Shown here in pieces: positions 1-8,809 of a DNA stretch of 44,274 bases (its first letter is position 1; every line of letters begins with the position of its first letter). The translations under genes and the position numbers were made by a program. The stretch is from Neptuniibacter sp. GTDB lineage: Bacteria; Pseudomonadota; Gammaproteobacteria; Pseudomonadales; Balneatricaceae. The notes below the pieces were generated by a model. That model searched no databases. It saw nothing but the letters and a program-made list of their open reading frames with translations, and was not told where the DNA came from. Location of the stretch: NCBI RefSeq assembly GCF_024231755.1, contig NZ_JAAEQH010000256.1, positions 1-44,274 on the forward strand, in the 5' to 3' direction.

Positions 1-159
1 AAAGTACGCTACGGTCAGCGTTGGATTGCGGCATTCTGGTGTGGAGAACTTTGGGGATTACCTGATGAGCTTAAACCCGGTGAAGAAGGTTGGGAAGCAG
101 AGCTTGATCAGGAGCCTGATGAGATAGGTGATTACATTCAGATGCCTATGGCTTGCTGA
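1..159 (+). CDS. C-terminal fragment of an unrecognised protein
   Basis: An open frame runs in from the window edge and stops at TGA 157-159, giving the last 52 residues of a protein whose start lies outside. The tail is acidic and Trp/Gly rich (RWIAAFWCGELWGLPDE..., then many Glu and Asp) and ends in MPMAC. I do not recognise the family. A strong intrinsic terminator follows 38 bases downstream, so this is probably the last gene of its transcript. The frame is supported by uninterrupted coding from base 1 and by the terminator. Confidence 0.6.
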   Translation, partial: KVRYGQRWIAAFWCGELWGLPDELKPGEEGWEAELDQEPDEIGDYIQMPMAC

Positions 160-197
160 AGCCTGCTGATAGAACTTTGAAAAAACCTTACAGACTG

Positions 198-232
198 AAG
201 CCAGAACATATTGTTCTGGCTTGTTTGTTTTT
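198..232 (+). terminator. Rho-independent terminator
   Basis: An 11-bp perfect stem (AAGCCAGAACA, 198-208; TGTTCTGGCTT, 212-222) with a 3-base loop is followed by a T-rich tract. It terminates the partial plus-strand gene and may also serve the convergent CopD-like gene. Confidence 0.85.
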
Positions 233-250
233 GCCTCTGGAAATCAGCTT

Positions 251-706
251 CTAGAAAATAAACTTTCCACCTGCTGCAACAGCAATAGTGATCAATCCTA
301 GTATCAGATTGAAACCCACAATTTTGCGGATCTTGTTCAACTGCTCTCCAGCATCTGGCCAACGCTGTTCTTCCACCGCTGAACATAATTTTTTGTATGG
401 GCTGAAAAACAGATGTCCGTAGATAAGGAACATCAGATAACCCAGTGCCAGCATAATGTGCACATGCACACCGATACTTCCGAAACCGCCAAATACTGCG
501 ATCATGCCATGTCCTGAAAGCAGCAATACAATCACAGTAACCCATACCCATTTGAAGAACCGTTGGAAAACCTGTCGCCAGAGTTGCAATCGCTCAGGTG
601 GTTCAAACAAAGATGCTGCCACTGGTCGGAGGCAAACATACGCAAAGAACATTCCTCCTACCCAGATAGTGACAGCAAGAATGTGTAGGGTCAGCAAAGC
701 AAACAT
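251..706 (-). CDS. CopD-like integral membrane protein
   Basis: A 151-residue, almost entirely hydrophobic protein with four predicted membrane helices (about residues 3-25, 50-70, 78-100 and 128-150). The N-terminus LLTLHILAVTIWVGGMFF and the histidines in the third helix region (GVHVHIML) resemble the CopD domain, a four-helix inner-membrane module seen alone or fused in copper-uptake and cytochrome-b-like proteins. The His/Trp pattern suits metal or haem coordination, but the substrate cannot be read from sequence. It is a single gene facing the preceding terminator and divergent from the chemoreceptor downstream. Family placement is fairly secure; the copper role is inference. Confidence 0.7.
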   Translation of the reverse strand: MFALLTLHILAVTIWVGGMFFAYVCLRPVAASLFEPPERLQLWRQVFQRFFKWVWVTVIVLLLSGHGMIAVFGGFGSIGVHVHIMLALGYLMFLIYGHLFFSPYKKLCSAVEEQRWPDAGEQLNKIRKIVGFNLILGLITIAVAAGGKFIF

Positions 707-890
707 TGAAATCGTCCTTAGTCAGAGTCTGTTTGTGAGTATTTTGCACGTCTATTGTTTTGGCTGCTATTCCTGATGTGCTTTTTTTTAGACTAAAGTG
801 GCAATAACCCGCATAGTTTGGGGAATACCCCTACAAGATAAAGGACTATAAAGTCATACGGTTATCAGTTTGACTCAGAGTAATCTCTCC

Positions 891-2834
891 ATGTTTCAGA
901 ATATTAAAATTGGTCAGAAGATAGGCTTAGGCTTTGGCTTTGTTATGGCCCTTCTGGCAGTGGCCAATATCTTCGGTATATTTGGCTTAAATGAATCTGA
1001 GACTGGCGTTAAGTCTTATACAAGGATGGCCGCAGAAACTAAAACTGCAGAGACCGCCAGAAGCAGTGTCCTAAATGCCCGAATTGCACTTCTCGAATAT
1101 TTGAAAACACATCAGCAGGAGCAGATAGATGATTATCTACAACAGATCAAATCTGCTGAGAAAAGTCTGCAATCGAATGTGTCATCGCAACAGGCTTCTA
1201 GTAATAAACTGCTGACGAATACGCTTAAGCATATTAAACAGTATCAGGCTGTGGTTGGGCAGATGGCAGAACAGATACAGAAGTCAGATCTGCTGATCAG
1301 TGATGAGTTGACTACCAGTGGTGAAGAGATGACTGCCACTATGGGTGAAGTGATTCAGACTGCTCGTGATGAAAATAATACCATGGTGATGTTCTATGCT
1401 GCTGAAGTTCAGCAAGCACTGATGGCTGCTCGTCTTTACGTGGGTGATTATCTTAAAAGCCATGACACGAATGATTTTGATAAGGCTTTGATCTATCTGG
1501 AAGAAGATGTTCTGGAACGAGCCGAAGAGCTAGAAATAAATATAGATGCTGCGCATCAGAGGGTTCGTTACAGTAACTATCAATCTGAAAGCGCTACCTA
1601 TATTGAAACACTCAAGCAGCTGAATCAGGCGTTTACTGTTTTAGCGGAGCTAACAATCCAGCTCAATGACGCAGAGAAAGAGGTTTTTAAAAACCTTGAA
1701 CAGATTACTACAGCGGTTCAGCAACAGCAGGATCAATTAGGGCCTCAGCTTCAGGAGCAGGTCGCTAATAGAATCGTGCTATTGATTGCTATTACAGTGA
1801 TTGCTGTTGCTATTGGTATTTTCTTCTCTTTCTATATGTCCCGTTCTATCAGTGGCCCTTTAAAAGAAGCAGTTAGCGTTGCTCGGCGTCTGGCAGATGG
1901 TGATCTGAATGTTAAGGTCAATTCAAGCTCAAAGGATGAGGTAGGGGAGTTGTTAGGCACATTGGGTGAGACCGCCGAGAGTCTTAAAAGCATGATCGGT
2001 CAGATCACCAATGCAAGTAGCGAGATGAGTGGATCAACAGATCGTTTATCTGATAGTGCTAACAGATCTCTGCAGGGAATTTCCGCGCAACAATCTGAGA
2101 CTGATCAGGTCGCGGCGGCAATGGAACAGATGGCATGTTCCGTTTCGGAAGTAGCAGGCAATGCTCAGCAGGCAGCCGAAGCAGCGGAACAGGCCAATGC
2201 TGAAGCCGCCAATGGTCAGAATGTTGTCCGCCAGACCCAGACTACGATTCAGGAATTGGCACAGAGCGTTTCTGATACCGAGTTGCAGATAGCGGAACTG
2301 GAAAAAGAGAGCATTAATATTGGCGGTATTCTGGATGTTATCCGTGATATTGCAGAGCAGACAAATTTGTTGGCTCTAAATGCTGCAATTGAAGCTGCAC
2401 GTGCTGGTGATCAAGGGCGTGGTTTTGCGGTAGTAGCAGACGAAGTGCGTGGCCTGGCTCAACGTACCCAGCATTCTACTCAGGAAATCCAGAATCTGAT
2501 TGAACGCCTGCAGGCGGGCGCAAAATCAGCAGTAAATTCTATGCAGCAGGGTAGAGATCGAGCTGAGCAAAGTGTCGATAATGCCACTCAAGCAGGCGCG
2601 GCTCTGGAAGCAATCACCGAGGCTGTATCGATGATTACTCAAATGAATACGCAGATTGCTTGTGCGTCACAGCAGCAGAGTAACGTGGCCGACAATATCA
2701 GCCAGAATATAGCCAATGTTCGGGATGTGACTGAGCAAAGTGCGGCATCCGCAGGTGAAACGACATCTGCGAGTCAGGGAATTAAACAGATTGCCGCTGA
2801 TCTGCAGCAGATGGTGTCTCGTTTCCGAATTTGA
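891..2834 (+). CDS. Methyl-accepting chemotaxis protein
   Basis: A 647-residue transducer. TM1 is at about residues 10-30. A long, all-helical periplasmic sensor (about 31-295) has the size and Gln/Ala-rich character of helical bimodular (HBM-type) sensors. TM2 ([18 protein letters not shown]) is followed by HAMP (about 318-370) and a full cytoplasmic signalling domain with the hairpin tip [18 protein letters not shown]. It should relay ligand occupancy to CheA/CheW at the cell pole. HBM receptors often bind organic acids or purines, but the ligand here is unknown. A TTG at 870 would add seven residues. I prefer ATG 891 because [15 protein letters not shown] is the usual start of this family, although neither has a strong ribosome site. 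It is monocistronic. Confidence 0.9.
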   Translation: MFQNIKIGQKIGLGFGFVMALLAVANIFGIFGLNESETGVKSYTRMAAETKTAETARSSVLNARIALLEYLKTHQQEQIDDYLQQIKSAEKSLQSNVSSQQASSNKLLTNTLKHIKQYQAVVGQMAEQIQKSDLLISDELTTSGEEMTATMGEVIQTARDENNTMVMFYAAEVQQALMAARLYVGDYLKSHDTNDFDKALIYLEEDVLERAEELEINIDAAHQRVRYSNYQSESATYIETLKQLNQAFTVLAELTIQLNDAEKEVFKNLEQITTAVQQQQDQLGPQLQEQVANRIVLLIAITVIAVAIGIFFSFYMSRSISGPLKEAVSVARRLADGDLNVKVNSSSKDEVGELLGTLGETAESLKSMIGQITNASSEMSGSTDRLSDSANRSLQGISAQQSETDQVAAAMEQMACSVSEVAGNAQQAAEAAEQANAEAANGQNVVRQTQTTIQELAQSVSDTELQIAELEKESINIGGILDVIRDIAEQTNLLALNAAIEAARAGDQGRGFAVVADEVRGLAQRTQHSTQEIQNLIERLQAGAKSAVNSMQQGRDRAEQSVDNATQAGAALEAITEAVSMITQMNTQIACASQQQSNVADNISQNIANVRDVTEQSAASAGETTSASQGIKQIAADLQQMVSRFRI

Positions 2835-2845
2835 GTAGCTTCAAA

Positions 2846-2871
2846 AATAGGGGGGAGCAGTCCCCCTTATT
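2846..2871. terminator. Bidirectional terminator hairpin
   Basis: An 11-bp stem with a G-run/C-run core (about 2846-2856 with 2861-2871, loop GCAG) lies between the convergent chemoreceptor and rlmG and overlaps the rlmG stop codon. Read on the minus strand it is followed by TATTTTTG, so it fits rlmG best. Confidence 0.7.
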
Positions 2872-3997
2872 TCACTGCTTTCAGAATCACAAACTTTTTA
2901 TTACTGGCGACGGTTTCGCAATTGCCAAACAGCTTCTTCAGTCTACTGTGGTAACCAAGGTGACGGTTGCCAATCACCCAGAGTTCCCCTCCTGGCAATA
3001 GCACTTCCTTCGATTCGCGAAACATCTGAAGCGCAATAAAATCACCAACAACATTTTGCTGGTGGAACGGAGGGTTGTTGAGAATCAGATCACAACTGCT
3101 TTTCTTAATCCCTTTAAGGCAATCAGTTGCCAGGAATGCAGCTTCTCTTTCATCACCAAAAGCGGTCTTGAAATTTGCTGAAGCAGAAGCAACCGCCATA
3201 AAGGACTCATCAACAAACTGCAGTTGAGCTGAAGGGTTTTTCTCCGCAGCTATCAAACCAACAATACCGTTACCACAACCCAGATCGACAATGTTCTGAA
3301 ATTTATCGGAATCCGGCAGGTGCTGGAGGAAAAAGCGTGTGCCGATATCCAGGCTATCGCGGGAGAATACGCCAGCGTGATTGATTATCTTATGTTGGGT
3401 TCCTTCCAGAATATACTCGGAAGGGAAGGGAGATGCTTTTTCTCCAATCGCTGGATCAAACTCCGGGAAAATCAGCCGTGCCTTTTTCTTTGCCAGGGAT
3501 GTTTTTGTAGGGCCGATGATTTTCTCAAACAGTTTTAATGTTGAGGTATGGATCCCTTTTGCCATTCCGCCAGCAATCAGCTTGCTGCCGCTATGTAATA
3601 GCGGGCGAAGGCGAATCAACTGGTCTTCCAGCATTGCCAAACTTTTTGGAACTTTAAGTAGGATCAAATCGAAACTTTCATCCGGATAATCCAGACTGTT
3701 TCTTATGCTGATGTTTTCAGCCTCAATGCTGTTGTCATCTGCATTGGAGCGAGTTCCCGCATGCGCCAACCAAGAATCACTGATCATGATGGGGTTGTAT
3801 TTGTTTAGTGCAACAGACAACGCGCCGAACTGATCGTTGAGTACTAATACTTTGCAGTCATTTTTTAACAACTGTTCCTCATCAATCTGCTGCAGAATAT
3901 ATTCATCAGCAGCATCCCAGGCACGCAGCTGTTCGCGTTTTCTTTTGGGGTAGCGGGAAAGGCTGAACTGCCCTTGAGGGACGACTAAAGTTTCCAT
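2867..3997 (-). CDS. rlmG: 23S rRNA (guanine-N2)-methyltransferase RlmG
   Basis: A 376-residue two-domain SAM methyltransferase, close in length to E. coli RlmG (YgjO, 378 residues), which methylates G1835 of 23S rRNA. The N-terminal half is a degenerate methyltransferase fold. The C-terminal half carries motif I DLGCGNG (238-244) and the catalytic NPPF (308-311) typical of N2-guanine enzymes. The C-terminus ELWVIGNRHLGYHSRLKKLFGN...VASNKKFVILKA matches RlmG rather than the shorter RsmC. A YgjP-like gene lies nearby (5375), and ygjO and ygjP are also neighbours in E. coli, which supports the assignment. No clear ribosome site is visible before the ATG. Confidence 0.9.
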   Translation of the reverse strand: METLVVPQGQFSLSRYPKRKREQLRAWDAADEYILQQIDEEQLLKNDCKVLVLNDQFGALSVALNKYNPIMISDSWLAHAGTRSNADDNSIEAENISIRNSLDYPDESFDLILLKVPKSLAMLEDQLIRLRPLLHSGSKLIAGGMAKGIHTSTLKLFEKIIGPTKTSLAKKKARLIFPEFDPAIGEKASPFPSEYILEGTQHKIINHAGVFSRDSLDIGTRFFLQHLPDSDKFQNIVDLGCGNGIVGLIAAEKNPSAQLQFVDESFMAVASASANFKTAFGDEREAAFLATDCLKGIKKSSCDLILNNPPFHQQNVVGDFIALQMFRESKEVLLPGGELWVIGNRHLGYHSRLKKLFGNCETVASNKKFVILKAVK

Positions 3998-4051
3998 TGT
4001 GGTTTGGTACTGGCTAGAAAAATAATGCTGGATTCTAACACAAGTGGAGAG

Positions 4052-4079
4052 ATCAACCCGGCAGTATGGCCGGGTTGAT
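4052..4079 (-). terminator. Terminator hairpin after the YceI gene
   Basis: A perfect 11-bp stem (ATCAACCCGGC / GCCGGGTTGAT, loop AGTATG) lies 13 bases past the YceI stop. The downstream T-run is weak, so it may be a 3'-end stabiliser rather than a strong terminator. Confidence 0.55.
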
Positions 4080-4092
4080 AGGCAAAGAAGAG

Positions 4093-4665
4093 TTATTTGC
4101 TGAAGACTAGATTAAAGCTGACAGGTACCGCGAAGGAGATCGAAGGTAGTTTTGCGATCTCTTTGAGTGCGGTTACACCTGAATCCAATGCGAAGTCTGC
4201 TGCATTGATTGCGATAGGTTCAGCCGTGCTCACGATGACTTTGCTATCTGAAAGTTTAACCACATTCAGCTTTGCAGTGATCTGTTTTTTAACACCGTGC
4301 AGATTCAGAATACCTTGAATTTCTTGCTGAGCGATCACGCCAGTTTTTTGCGTTTTTAGCGTGTTCAGATCAACCTTTGATGTGAAGGTTGCAGTGGTAA
4401 ATTTGTTGGTCTCAAACAACATGTTCTGCATTCGCTCATCACGAATTTCGATGCCAGTATTAACAGATGTCAGATCAAGCTTCAGGGTGGCCATACCCTG
4501 TTCATCAATACTGCCAGAAAAGTTATTAAAACTGTGAGACTCCAGAACCTTAGCTTTCTTGACTGATGAAAAGCTGAAGTCAGACTCTTTTTGGATCAGA
4601 TTCCAGTCTGCAAAAGAGAACGTGCTGAACAGGCATAGGGAGGTGATGGCTACTATTTTTTTCAT
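4093..4665 (-). CDS. YceI-family periplasmic protein
   Basis: A 190-residue secreted protein with a clear signal peptide (MKKIVAITSLCLFSTFSFA, cleavage about residue 19). The mature part shows the YceI lipocalin-like beta-barrel pattern: DFSFSSVK early, the EIRDERMQNMLFET segment in mid-protein, and GILNLHGVKKQITAKLNV near the end. YceI proteins bind long isoprenoid or amphiphilic molecules in a hydrophobic barrel; in E. coli the gene responds to alkaline and osmotic stress. The substrate here is unknown. It sits alone, tail to head with rlmG on the minus strand. Confidence 0.85.
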   Translation of the reverse strand: MKKIVAITSLCLFSTFSFADWNLIQKESDFSFSSVKKAKVLESHSFNNFSGSIDEQGMATLKLDLTSVNTGIEIRDERMQNMLFETNKFTTATFTSKVDLNTLKTQKTGVIAQQEIQGILNLHGVKKQITAKLNVVKLSDSKVIVSTAEPIAINAADFALDSGVTALKEIAKLPSISFAVPVSFNLVFSK

Positions 4666-4887
4666 GCTTAATATCCATATTAAAAAATTAGTTTGAAGTG
4701 CAAAGTTTAAACGACTGTTTGGTTTTTTCCATAGGGAAATCTATTTATGGCAAACTCTGGCCGCAAGTTGTTGAAATGTGAAAGTTTTATTAATTTTGTT
4801 ACCTGCTTTTGACTTAACAATAGCCAAAAGGGTATAAATAATAATGTATATACAAAGTATATTCTTATGATGTGCGTTGGGGATGCG

Positions 4888-4917
4888 TTGTATTTGCTGT
4901 ATTCTTGCTAATAGAAT
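4888..4917 (+). promoter_or_regulatory. Putative sigma70 promoter for the small RHH gene
   Basis: A TTGTAT -35 element (4888-4893) and a TAGAAT -10 element (4912-4917) are separated by 18 bases in AT-rich sequence. The small coding region starts 20 bases downstream. Confidence 0.5.
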
Positions 4918-4937
4918 TTATCCGGGGACAGTAAAAG

Positions 4938-5111
4938 ATGTCTGGAAAAAAGAAAGCAAAAAAGAAAAACAGCCAACTGGTAATTCGTATTAACGATCAG
5001 GAACGCGATGAATTCGTGTCTCTGTGCGAAGAGCTGGATACTAGCGCCGCAAGGGAGATACGCCGTTTTATACGCGGTTTTCTTGCAGAGCATGAGCAGG
5101 ATGAAGAGTAG
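4938..5111 (+). CDS. Small ribbon-helix-helix-like protein, 57 aa
   Basis: An ATG-TAG frame of 57 residues. A very basic start (MSGKKKAKKKNS) precedes a segment that fits a ribbon-helix-helix fold: a short strand QLVIRIND (13-20), helix A QERDEFVSLCEELD (21-34), then helix B SAAREIRRFIRGFLAEHE (36-53). RHH proteins bind DNA as dimers through the strand, so this is a candidate small regulator or nucleoid-associated protein. A plausible promoter precedes it. A Lys-rich 38-residue gene follows 60 bases later, possibly in the same transcript, and both end before a strong terminator. Coding is supported by codon structure, context and the fold pattern. Target and function are unknown. Confidence 0.65.
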   Translation: MSGKKKAKKKNSQLVIRINDQERDEFVSLCEELDTSAAREIRRFIRGFLAEHEQDEE

Positions 5112-5171
5112 ATCAGCTATTCTTACTACCTGACTGTTCTGGATTAATAAAAAGTTAAGGGGAATATCCAG

Positions 5172-5288
5172 ATGGCTAAAGTTAAAGCTAAAGCAGTTAA
5201 AAAAGAGATCAAAACACGCAAAGCTAAAATTGCTAAACAGGAAGGTAAGCTGAAGAAACTGAAAAAGCTACTGAAAAAAGTAAAGTAA
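5172..5288 (+). CDS. Lysine-rich 38-aa peptide
   Basis: An ATG-TAA frame of 38 residues with a good ribosome site (AAGGGG, 9 bases upstream). Seventeen of 38 residues are lysine, with one Arg and only two acidic residues (Glu12, Glu24), and Leu/Ile/Val spaced as in an amphipathic helix (KLKKLKKLLKKVK at the end). It resembles short histone-like or RNA-binding tails in composition, though I recognise no named family. It lies between the RHH gene and a perfect intrinsic terminator. The ribosome site and terminator argue that it is expressed. Nucleic-acid binding is inference from charge alone. Confidence 0.6.
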   Translation: MAKVKAKAVKKEIKTRKAKIAKQEGKLKKLKKLLKKVK

Positions 5289-5317
5289 GAAGTACGTAGT
5301 AAAATTGCGTTGTGTAG

Positions 5318-5344
5318 AGGGCAGTGAGTAAACTGCCCTTTTTT
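5318..5344 (+). terminator. Rho-independent terminator
   Basis: An 8-bp perfect stem (AGGGCAGT 5318-5325; ACTGCCCT 5332-5339) with loop GAGTAA is followed at once by a run of six T. It ends the small RHH/Lys-rich gene unit. Confidence 0.9.
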
Positions 5345-5374
5345 GTGTTCGGTTTTTCCTGAAAGTATCACGCA

Positions 5375-5875
5375 ATGCGCAGATTAAAGTATCTAGGTCA
5401 CTATCCTGAATCTATCCAGCAACAGGCACAGTCGTTACTTGAAGAGGAGCGTCTGGGCGACTTGCTAAAGAAAAAATACCCTAACCTTCATCAGATTCAG
5501 AGTAACAAAGCTTTATATGAATACGCGATGGAATTTAAAAATCGCTATTTAAAAAAATCGTCACCTCTAAGCAAAGTAGAATTTAGTGACAAAGTTTCTG
5601 CTGTAAATGCACTGGGTACTCATACCCGAGTCTCCCGCGTTCAGGGTAGTAAACTTAAAGCAAAAAAAGAGATCCGTATCGATAGCCGGTTTCGCAAAAT
5701 GCCGGAAGAATTTCTACGGATGATTGTTGTTCATGAGTTGGCCCACCTCAAAGAGCTAGACCACAATAAATCTTTCTATCAACTTTGCGAATACATGGAA
5801 CCTCACTACCACCAGTATGAGCTTGATCTGCGTTTGTATCTGACATGGTTGGACTACAAGTCGGAAATAAATTGA
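5375..5875 (+). CDS. ygjP: YgjP-like metal-dependent hydrolase
   Basis: A 166-residue cytosolic protein nearly co-linear with E. coli YgjP (167 residues). It carries the zincin-like motif HELAH (120-124) with a third likely ligand His130 (HELAHLKELDH), and the family signatures SRVQGSKLKAKKEIR and YMEPHYHQYELDLRLYLT. It belongs to the YgjP/DUF45 group of M48-like metalloproteins; the E. coli protein has been reported to hydrolyse UTP, so peptidase activity should not be assumed. It starts 30 bases after the upstream terminator, so its promoter must overlap that region or it relies on read-through. I saw no obvious ribosome site. Confidence 0.85.
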   Translation: MRRLKYLGHYPESIQQQAQSLLEEERLGDLLKKKYPNLHQIQSNKALYEYAMEFKNRYLKKSSPLSKVEFSDKVSAVNALGTHTRVSRVQGSKLKAKKEIRIDSRFRKMPEEFLRMIVVHELAHLKELDHNKSFYQLCEYMEPHYHQYELDLRLYLTWLDYKSEIN

Positions 5876-6036
5876 TCAGGCTCACTCTTTTACTGTACTA
5901 CTAAGGGTTTATACCTATTTGCAAGATAGGGGTAGGGTGGTACTTTTTTTGTTCAGGTCGACTAGTCGGTTTTATTAAGTCCTCTCTAGAAGGGCCCCGC
6001 ATTGTTGTTCTGCTATAAAAAATAAAATAGCTTAGT

Positions 6037-8634
6037 GTGATTTCGGTGAAGAAAAAGTCAGCTACGTCAATACGTAGCTTTTTGTTGCAGAGAACATTTA
6101 TCTACTCAGTTCTCGGCTTTTTGGTGTTGGTCTCAGTAACCCATTACGCGTTTACTAAGAGTGTTGCTCAGAACGCGAGTGCGATGGCCGAACGGGTCGC
6201 CAAACAGACCTTTAATTCTATGTATCTGGTGATGAGCCAAGGCTGGAGCAGAGAGCAGCTTGAGCAATTCGTACACCAGATGGAGAAAGATAATCGTGAT
6301 AGCGATCTGCGGGTAACAATTTTCCGTGGAGACCTGGTTACGAAAAAGTTCGGCGAGATGGCATCGCCGGCTATGTCAGATACCCACCGCGAAGTTTTAT
6401 CTTCAGGTGAATCTCAATTAGTCACCAACGAAGATAGTGTCAGCTACTTTTATGCATTGAATGCCAAAGAGGTTTGTACCCACTGCCACACCAATGTGGA
6501 AGATGGTGATACGCTGGGCATGATTGAGGTGACACAGGAGCTGGATCACTCCCTGTTGAATGCCAATAAAGAGTTAATACTGACTCTGATTCTGGTTTCG
6601 CCCCTACCCTTGCTGTTAGCATTTTTTGCTACCCGTCAGATCTCCTCAAGAATAAACAGCTCAATAGAAAACCTGGCAACGAGTATTGAAAGCATCGAAT
6701 CTATCTCGGATCTCTCGCGACTGGAGCAGGGTAAAGAACGCTTGGCCTTCCGAGAGTTACAACAGATCTTTGGTCAGGTAAGGGCGCTTTCCAGTAAGTT
6801 GAATGATATTGCGGTTGATAAAGAACTGCTGGAATTTGAGATCCGGCTTTTAGAAAAATTTGTTATCACTTCTGAAGTGGTTCGCGACTGGCGTGAATAC
6901 GTGAGCTATCTGATGATTGATATAAATAAGGTGATGAAGGTTTACACCATGTTCTCAATCTTCAAGGTTGAGAATGAGGTATTTGATCTGGAGATCTTCT
7001 GGCTGCAGCCCCCGACCAAAAGAACCAGGGAGCTGATGGAACAGGCGATAATGAAACGTCTGGAACAGGATAATAGCCCGTTTGCATTTGGTGATGTGAA
7101 CCTGCGCCATAATCTGGTTGATGAGTATGGGCCAGAGCTGGAACTGGATGAAAAAAGCGTAGAACTACAGACGAAGTCCCTGCTTGTCGAAACACCAAAG
7201 ATCGGCGGTATTGTAGGTATAGGTGTGCATTCGGATACTATTCAGGACACAACTAAATTGCTGGTTCTGGAAAGTATTTTATCGACCCTTCTTAACGTTG
7301 TTGGCTCTGTTCGAGCAATCTATAAGTACACCAAAGATTTGGAGTACTACGCTACCCGTGATCCGCTAACTAATCTCTATAACCAGCGTATGTTCTGGGA
7401 ACTGTTGGATTATGAGTTGGATCGTGCTGATCGACATGATTATAAAGTGGCTCTGTTACTACTGGATCTGGATAACTTTAAAGCAATCAACGATGGTTAC
7501 GGTCATAGTTGGGGAGATAAGTTGCTGGCTGATTTCTCCGCTGCCCTCCAAAGAGCTTTAGGCAAAGATGCGATAATCGCCCGTTACGGTGGTGATGAGT
7601 TTGTCATTGTTTTGCCAGAAAGTGACGCTGCCCATGCTGCTCAGGTTGCAGAAACAGTATTACTTACCAGCCGTAACCATGCACTGTATTACGATTCTAA
7701 TACCTTTCTTAAACTAACAGGTTCGCTGGGCATGGGGATTTATCCCGACCATGCTCAGAACAAGAAAGATCTGTTTATGTTTGTGGATAATCTGATGTAC
7801 CGGGCGAAGAATTCCGGTAAAGATCAGATCGCACTACCGGATGAAAATGAACTAGTGGATATCTTTAAAGAGATGTCCGACAAAACGGTGTTGGTAACTC
7901 AAGCGATAGAACGCCGTGAGTTGATCCCGGCATTCCAGCCGATTGTGAACTCTAGAGATGGTGAGATCCATGCGGTAGAGGTACTCAGTCGTATTAAACT
8001 GTCTGGCGACAGACTGATGAGTGCCAGTGAATTTATCGAAATTGCCGAGTCTATAGGCAAGGTTCATCAGCTGGATTACATTGTGATGGATAAGGCCTTT
8101 GAACAGGTGCAGGCAACAGGTTACGACGGCATGATCTTTATTAACCTTTCGCCTCGTTCGATCATTATCAGTGACTTTATCCCAACCATTCGTAAGCTGG
8201 CTGAGGACCACCGGATAAACGCTGAGAAAGTCGTGTTTGAAATCACTGAGCGTGACACGGTGAAAAATATCTCTGTGCTAGAAAGCTTTGTAATGAATCT
8301 GAAAGATCAGGGCTTTAAGCTGGCGATCGATGATTTTGGTTCCGGCTTCTCCTCCTTCCACTATCTGAAACACCTGCCGATTGATTATGTGAAAATTGAG
8401 GGCGAGTTTATTGCTAATATGGCAAATGATGCCCGCGATATGGCTTTTGTAAACAGCATTTCTCATCTCTCGCAGGAGCTTAATGTGGAAACTGTTGCTG
8501 AGTTTGTTGAAAGTGAAGAAGTGTTGAACTTGGTTGAGAAGGCAGGGATAACCTATGCTCAGGGTTTCCATGTTGGAAAACCAACCCCAGATCTGGAAGC
8601 TATCCTCAATACTATGCAAAGAGAACCCGCATAA
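6037..8634 (+). CDS. Haem-c sensor GGDEF-EAL protein
   Basis: An 865-residue membrane c-di-GMP enzyme. TM1 is at about 14-37. A periplasmic domain (about 38-178) contains one CxxCH motif (Cys147, Cys150, His151), the signature for covalent c-type haem. TM2 is at about 180-200, followed by a helical linker and a GAF-like region (about 265-430). A GGDEF domain with intact GGDEF (518-522) and an EAL domain with EVL at 648-650 and DDFGSGFSS at 765-773 complete it. Both catalytic halves look intact, so it could make and break c-di-GMP under control of a redox or gas signal at the haem. Start: GTG 6037; another GTG at 6046 is possible and neither has a clear ribosome site. It appears monocistronic. 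Confidence 0.88.
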   Translation: MISVKKKSATSIRSFLLQRTFIYSVLGFLVLVSVTHYAFTKSVAQNASAMAERVAKQTFNSMYLVMSQGWSREQLEQFVHQMEKDNRDSDLRVTIFRGDLVTKKFGEMASPAMSDTHREVLSSGESQLVTNEDSVSYFYALNAKEVCTHCHTNVEDGDTLGMIEVTQELDHSLLNANKELILTLILVSPLPLLLAFFATRQISSRINSSIENLATSIESIESISDLSRLEQGKERLAFRELQQIFGQVRALSSKLNDIAVDKELLEFEIRLLEKFVITSEVVRDWREYVSYLMIDINKVMKVYTMFSIFKVENEVFDLEIFWLQPPTKRTRELMEQAIMKRLEQDNSPFAFGDVNLRHNLVDEYGPELELDEKSVELQTKSLLVETPKIGGIVGIGVHSDTIQDTTKLLVLESILSTLLNVVGSVRAIYKYTKDLEYYATRDPLTNLYNQRMFWELLDYELDRADRHDYKVALLLLDLDNFKAINDGYGHSWGDKLLADFSAALQRALGKDAIIARYGGDEFVIVLPESDAAHAAQVAETVLLTSRNHALYYDSNTFLKLTGSLGMGIYPDHAQNKKDLFMFVDNLMYRAKNSGKDQIALPDENELVDIFKEMSDKTVLVTQAIERRELIPAFQPIVNSRDGEIHAVEVLSRIKLSGDRLMSASEFIEIAESIGKVHQLDYIVMDKAFEQVQATGYDGMIFINLSPRSIIISDFIPTIRKLAEDHRINAEKVVFEITERDTVKNISVLESFVMNLKDQGFKLAIDDFGSGFSSFHYLKHLPIDYVKIEGEFIANMANDARDMAFVNSISHLSQELNVETVAEFVESEEVLNLVEKAGITYAQGFHVGKPTPDLEAILNTMQREPA

Positions 8635-8809
8635 ACCGCCGTTAAGTGGTGATAGCTTAGTGTGAGTTCTACTCGTAAAAGCGAGTAAAAATTGATAGCT
8701 ATCTACTTCCTACTTTGGCACTGAAATCTTGCCCATATACTTTTTTGGGGATGCTTTCCGACTGTGTAGCCGGTAATATGCCCGCGATATCCTTAAGCTG
8801 AGAACTGCT

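Noticed and set aside
138-776. Open frames overlapping the CopD-like gene on either strand
   Set aside because: They are shadows of a clearly conserved membrane protein, with no family features of their own.
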